DNA of 6,684 bases from Chromatiales bacterium (lineage in GTDB: Bacteria; Pseudomonadota; Gammaproteobacteria; SZUA-140), in assembly GCA_031285245.1 (NCBI GenBank), contig JAITWN010000116.1, positions 1-6,684 of the forward strand, given 5' to 3'. Made by a program: the position numbers and the translations under genes. The notes beneath the pieces are model-generated. The model was given only the letters and a program-made list of their open reading frames with translations, had not been told where the DNA came from and ran no database searches. Shown one piece after another: positions 4,338 to 6,684 of the stretch; the stretch's first letter is position 1, and the number at the start of each line of letters is the position of its first letter.

Positions 4338-6449
4338 ATGCTTGCTCGAAGGTCATGGAGTTTGTGCTGGAAACGCATTGCGCTTGCAGCATTGCTGATG
4401 TGTACGCTGGCGGTGGCCACGCCCATTAGTAGTGCGGCACCCGCGCACGCCGCACTCGATGTGCGCATTCTGGTGGACGTTTCGCAGTCCGGCCAGCGCG
4501 CCGATCGCCAGGCAGCGCGCAGCACCATGGTGAACCAACTGATCGATCTGCTGCCAACCGGCAGCCGCGCCGGCATCTGGATCTATGGCGAAGACGCGCA
4601 AGCATTGGTCTCGCCCGGCACCGTTGATAGCGCTTGGCGCGAAGCCGCTCACCGCGCCAGCGCACGCATCGATGCCTCTTCTGCTTCGGCTTCGCCTCGG
4701 GCTGATTTTTTCGCTGGACTGTACGCCGCCACCGCAAGCTGGCGCGGCAATGTACTGGTGCCCGCTGAACGCCATGTCATTGTCATCGGCAATGGCGATA
4801 TCGACGTACCAGGGGGTACCCCAGCGATCGAAGCCTCGCGCGATCGCATTGTTCAGGAACTGTTCCCACTGCTTCAGCAAGTCGGCGCCGCCGCGCATTC
4901 CATCGCACTCTCCACGAGCGCGAAACACGCGCTGCTCGCCGAGCTGAGCGCCGCTTCCGGTGGACAGCGCATAAGCCTCAGCGACGAACCGCCGGCATCG
5001 ACACTACTGCGCTTGTACGAACAAGCCATGCGCCCCTTGATGCTGCCGATACACGGCAACGAAATCATCGTCGATAGCGACATAAGCCAGCTCACCGTCC
5101 TCGCCGTGAAGCGCCCGGATACAGCGGAACTGAGCCTACGCACGCCTGCAGGCCCGGAATTTGAAGACAATTCGCAGCGCGCAGAAACCGGTTACGAAGT
5201 CATCGTCGTTGAGCGCCCCGTAGCCGGCACGTGGCACTTCGACGGACCAGCAAGCGATGACGTCCGCGCGCTCATCAATAGTGATCTCAATCTCGCCGCC
5301 GGCCCCTTGCCGGCGCGTGTCTTCGTCGGCGAAAACATGAATCTGCGCGCTGGCCTGCTGGCCTACGGTCGCGCTCTTGATAACAAGGCACTACGCCATA
5401 CGCTGCGTCTGCGCGCCACCTATCCCGGCATCGATGGCTTGCCTGTGCAGACGATGCTGCGCGATGACGGCCGTGGTAGTGATGCGGCCGCCAACGATGG
5501 TATCTACACGCTGGATCTGCCCGCCGGACTGCCGGCCGGCCAGCAAAGTATTCGGCTTGAAGCCGACGGGACGATTTTCGAGCGCCTGCGCTATCTGCCG
5601 GTGGAAGTGGTCACAAGCCCAGTCACTACTATTTTTGAACACACGGAACGAAGCGCGACGCTGTATATCCTGCCGCATGCCGATCTGGTGCGGCCAGACA
5701 GCGTGCATGCAGAGATCGAAGTCAGCGCAGATGGCGAACATGCCGGGCGCTACACTGCCGTGCGCCACGCACCCAATGAATGGCGTATCGATCTTGCTGA
5801 TTTTATGGGACGCGGCCTGCATGAGCTCGCGCTCACCGTCAACGCCGAACGTGTTAAGGGCGGAGAGCTGAATTACCAGGAAGCTCCACGCCGCTTCAGC
5901 GCAGCCGGCCTTGAGGATCCGCGCCCCAAAGAAGAAGAAGAAGAAAAGCCCGCCGATGAAATCGCGCCCAGCGCACCTGCACAACACGTCGGACTTGCTA
6001 TCCTGCTTGGCAGCATCGCGTTAGGCTCGCTGCTGCTGACCCTAATCAGCCTCAAACCTTTGATCGCCGGCCCCAAGGCTCATGCGGTACCAGCTGCCGC
6101 TACAACCGCAGCCGCCGTCTATGCCTCAGGAATCGTCGAGTCCAACAAGCTGGCACCAGTGGCCGCCGTCGCCGACCCCGCTCCCGCACAAGCAAACGTA
6201 GTAACAGAGATAACGGAAGAAACTGAGACGCCGACGACTGCCGCCACGCGCATGGATGCCATCATGGCGGAAATCGCCGCCGACGCAGCAGCGCAAGTCA
6301 ATCCGAAACTCAAGGAAAAAGTCGAACGCGCAACGAAGAGCGCGAGCACCAGCGACTTGTCATCAAACGATCCGCTGCTCGACATCGATGTGTCGGAGAT
6401 CGATCTCGATTTCAATTTCGATGAAGAGATACAACAGGAAGCGGTGTGA
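4338..6449 (+). CDS. vWA-domain membrane protein with choice-of-anchor-X-like region and cytoplasmic tail
   Basis: A 703-residue protein. Residues 1-38 form a Sec signal sequence (basic start, hydrophobic core, AHA|A cleavage site). A vWA domain spans about 41-235, with DVSQS at 47-51 as the metal-site loop, DLLPTGSRAGIWIYG (70-84), RHVIVIGNGDID (145-156) and HSIALST (187-193). This fits a gammaproteobacterial vWA family whose members normally read ILLTDG where this one has VIGNGD. A beta-rich region (about 240-520) contains RDDGRGSDAAANDGIYT (375-391), typical of choice-of-anchor-X domains. A charged linker KEEEEEK (531-537) leads to a transmembrane helix (about 549-573). The remaining 130 residues are probably cytoplasmic: Ala/Pro/Thr-rich, then an acidic end DIDVSEIDLDFNFDEE (682-697). 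A protein- or envelope-binding role is inferred; the partner is unknown. The ATG at 4338 has no clear ribosome-binding site. Confidence 0.88.
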   Translation: MLARRSWSLCWKRIALAALLMCTLAVATPISSAAPAHAALDVRILVDVSQSGQRADRQAARSTMVNQLIDLLPTGSRAGIWIYGEDAQALVSPGTVDSAWREAAHRASARIDASSASASPRADFFAGLYAATASWRGNVLVPAERHVIVIGNGDIDVPGGTPAIEASRDRIVQELFPLLQQVGAAAHSIALSTSAKHALLAELSAASGGQRISLSDEPPASTLLRLYEQAMRPLMLPIHGNEIIVDSDISQLTVLAVKRPDTAELSLRTPAGPEFEDNSQRAETGYEVIVVERPVAGTWHFDGPASDDVRALINSDLNLAAGPLPARVFVGENMNLRAGLLAYGRALDNKALRHTLRLRATYPGIDGLPVQTMLRDDGRGSDAAANDGIYTLDLPAGLPAGQQSIRLEADGTIFERLRYLPVEVVTSPVTTIFEHTERSATLYILPHADLVRPDSVHAEIEVSADGEHAGRYTAVRHAPNEWRIDLADFMGRGLHELALTVNAERVKGGELNYQEAPRRFSAAGLEDPRPKEEEEEKPADEIAPSAPAQHVGLAILLGSIALGSLLLTLISLKPLIAGPKAHAVPAAATTAAAVYASGIVESNKLAPVAAVADPAPAQANVVTEITEETETPTTAATRMDAIMAEIAADAAAQVNPKLKEKVERATKSASTSDLSSNDPLLDIDVSEIDLDFNFDEEIQQEAV

Positions 6450-6510
6450 AGGCAGAGCACCACACCTTGAGGCTCAGTGATCAGGCAGTGTCTGTTGATG
6501 ATTCACACAT

Positions 6511-6524
6511 TAGGTTGGGATGAA
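6511..6524 (+). repeat. Direct repeat, left unit (TAGGTTGGGATGAA)
   Basis: This 14-base stretch matches TAGGTTGGGCTGAA at 6636-6649 with one mismatch. The two flank palindromic copy B. It may be a truncated arm of the hairpin repeat found at the right end, or part of the outer end of copy B. Confidence 0.45.
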
Positions 6525-6534
6525 AAAACCGCAT

Positions 6535-6614
6535 CGTCATTGCGAGGGACGTTAGCCCCGCGGCAATCCAGACGGCTACGTAGATTGCTTCCTTCGGCTT
6601 CGCCTCGCAATAAC
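6535..6614. repeat. Dispersed palindromic repeat, copy B (longer copy)
   Basis: CGTCATTGCGAG (6535-6546) pairs imperfectly with CTCGCAATAAC (6604-6614), and an inner pair GCAATC (6563-6568)/GATTGC (6583-6588) continues the palindrome. On the opposite strand it reads GAAGCCG, GCAATC, GTCTGGATTG, GCTAACG in the order seen in copy A. The left flank TGAAAAAACCGCAT (6521-6534) is the reverse complement of the sequence just outside copy A, so the family extends beyond the core. It lies after the vWA gene. No open frame of interest crosses it. Confidence 0.8.
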
Positions 6615-6638
6615 AAACCTGAGGGAGTTCAAATATAG

Positions 6639-6667
6639 GTTGGGCTGAACACAAAGCGAAGCCCAAC
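6639..6667. repeat. Short hairpin repeat, second family
   Basis: GTTGGGCT (6639-6646) and AGCCCAAC (6660-6667) form a perfect 8-bp stem around a 13-base loop. Sequences of the type TAGGTTGGGCTGAA...AAGCCCAAC are common extragenic palindromic repeats in proteobacteria. TTT follows on the plus strand, too short for a confident terminator. The rest of 6450-6684 outside this and copy B shows no gene. Confidence 0.6.
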
Positions 6668-6684
6668 TTTGAAGGTGCGAATGT

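Noticed and set aside
5929..5946. GAA trinucleotide run in the vWA gene as a phase-variation switch
   Set aside because: The unit is three bases, so length change keeps the frame; it only alters an acidic linker.
5391..5987. 198-codon open frame antisense to the vWA gene
   Set aside because: The phenylalanine run comes from the complement of the GAA codons of KEEEEEK. The plus-strand protein has coherent domains over the same region.
6481..6666. 61-codon open frame on the minus strand at the right end
   Set aside because: It consists almost entirely of the two palindromic repeats and has no ribosome-binding site. Such frames through repeats are common artefacts.

Overview
The window looks like a chromosomal segment of a GC-rich gammaproteobacterium, most likely Xanthomonadales (Rhodanobacter/Dyella/Xanthomonas-like). 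This is an inference from three things: the compact order birA - coaX - SPOR-domain gene - tRNA-Thr, a gammaproteobacterial-type vWA membrane protein, and dispersed 'CGTCATTGCGAG' palindromic repeats. No sequence search was possible, so the taxon is tentative.

Layout. Positions 1-282 (minus) hold the 5' end of a lipoprotein gene that runs off the left edge. It has a clear lipobox and the beginning of what looks like an InlB-B-type repeat domain. A tRNA-Thr(UGU) gene with encoded CCA lies at 457-532 (minus), with a recognisable -10 promoter that overlaps the end of the next gene. Positions 582-3132 (minus) form a tight three-gene operon read right to left: birA (biotin ligase, possibly also a repressor), coaX (type III pantothenate kinase) and a membrane-anchored SPOR-domain protein. 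Both junctions are 4-base ATGA overlaps, so translational coupling is likely. The first two enzymes serve biotin attachment and CoA synthesis; the third is probably an envelope/peptidoglycan-associated protein.

Divergent from birA is a small gene of unknown function (3247-3513, plus; 88 codons) with a good ribosome-binding site. It converges on a bactofilin gene (3751-4230, minus). The convergent gap holds a degenerate palindromic repeat. Divergent from the bactofilin is a large gene (4338-6449, plus) for a secreted, single-pass membrane protein. It has an N-terminal vWA domain, a choice-of-anchor-X-like middle region, a transmembrane helix and an acidic cytoplasmic tail. The vWA metal site appears degenerate. 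The right end (6450-6684) has no gene but holds a second copy of the palindromic repeat, in the opposite orientation, and a separate short hairpin repeat.

Most of the window is ordinary housekeeping. The points most worth a second look are the bactofilin/vWA divergent pair, the degenerate vWA metal site (with a 16-bp match to the nearby repeat beside it), the unusual DNA-binding helix of BirA, the unassigned 88-residue protein, and the pair of dispersed repeats.
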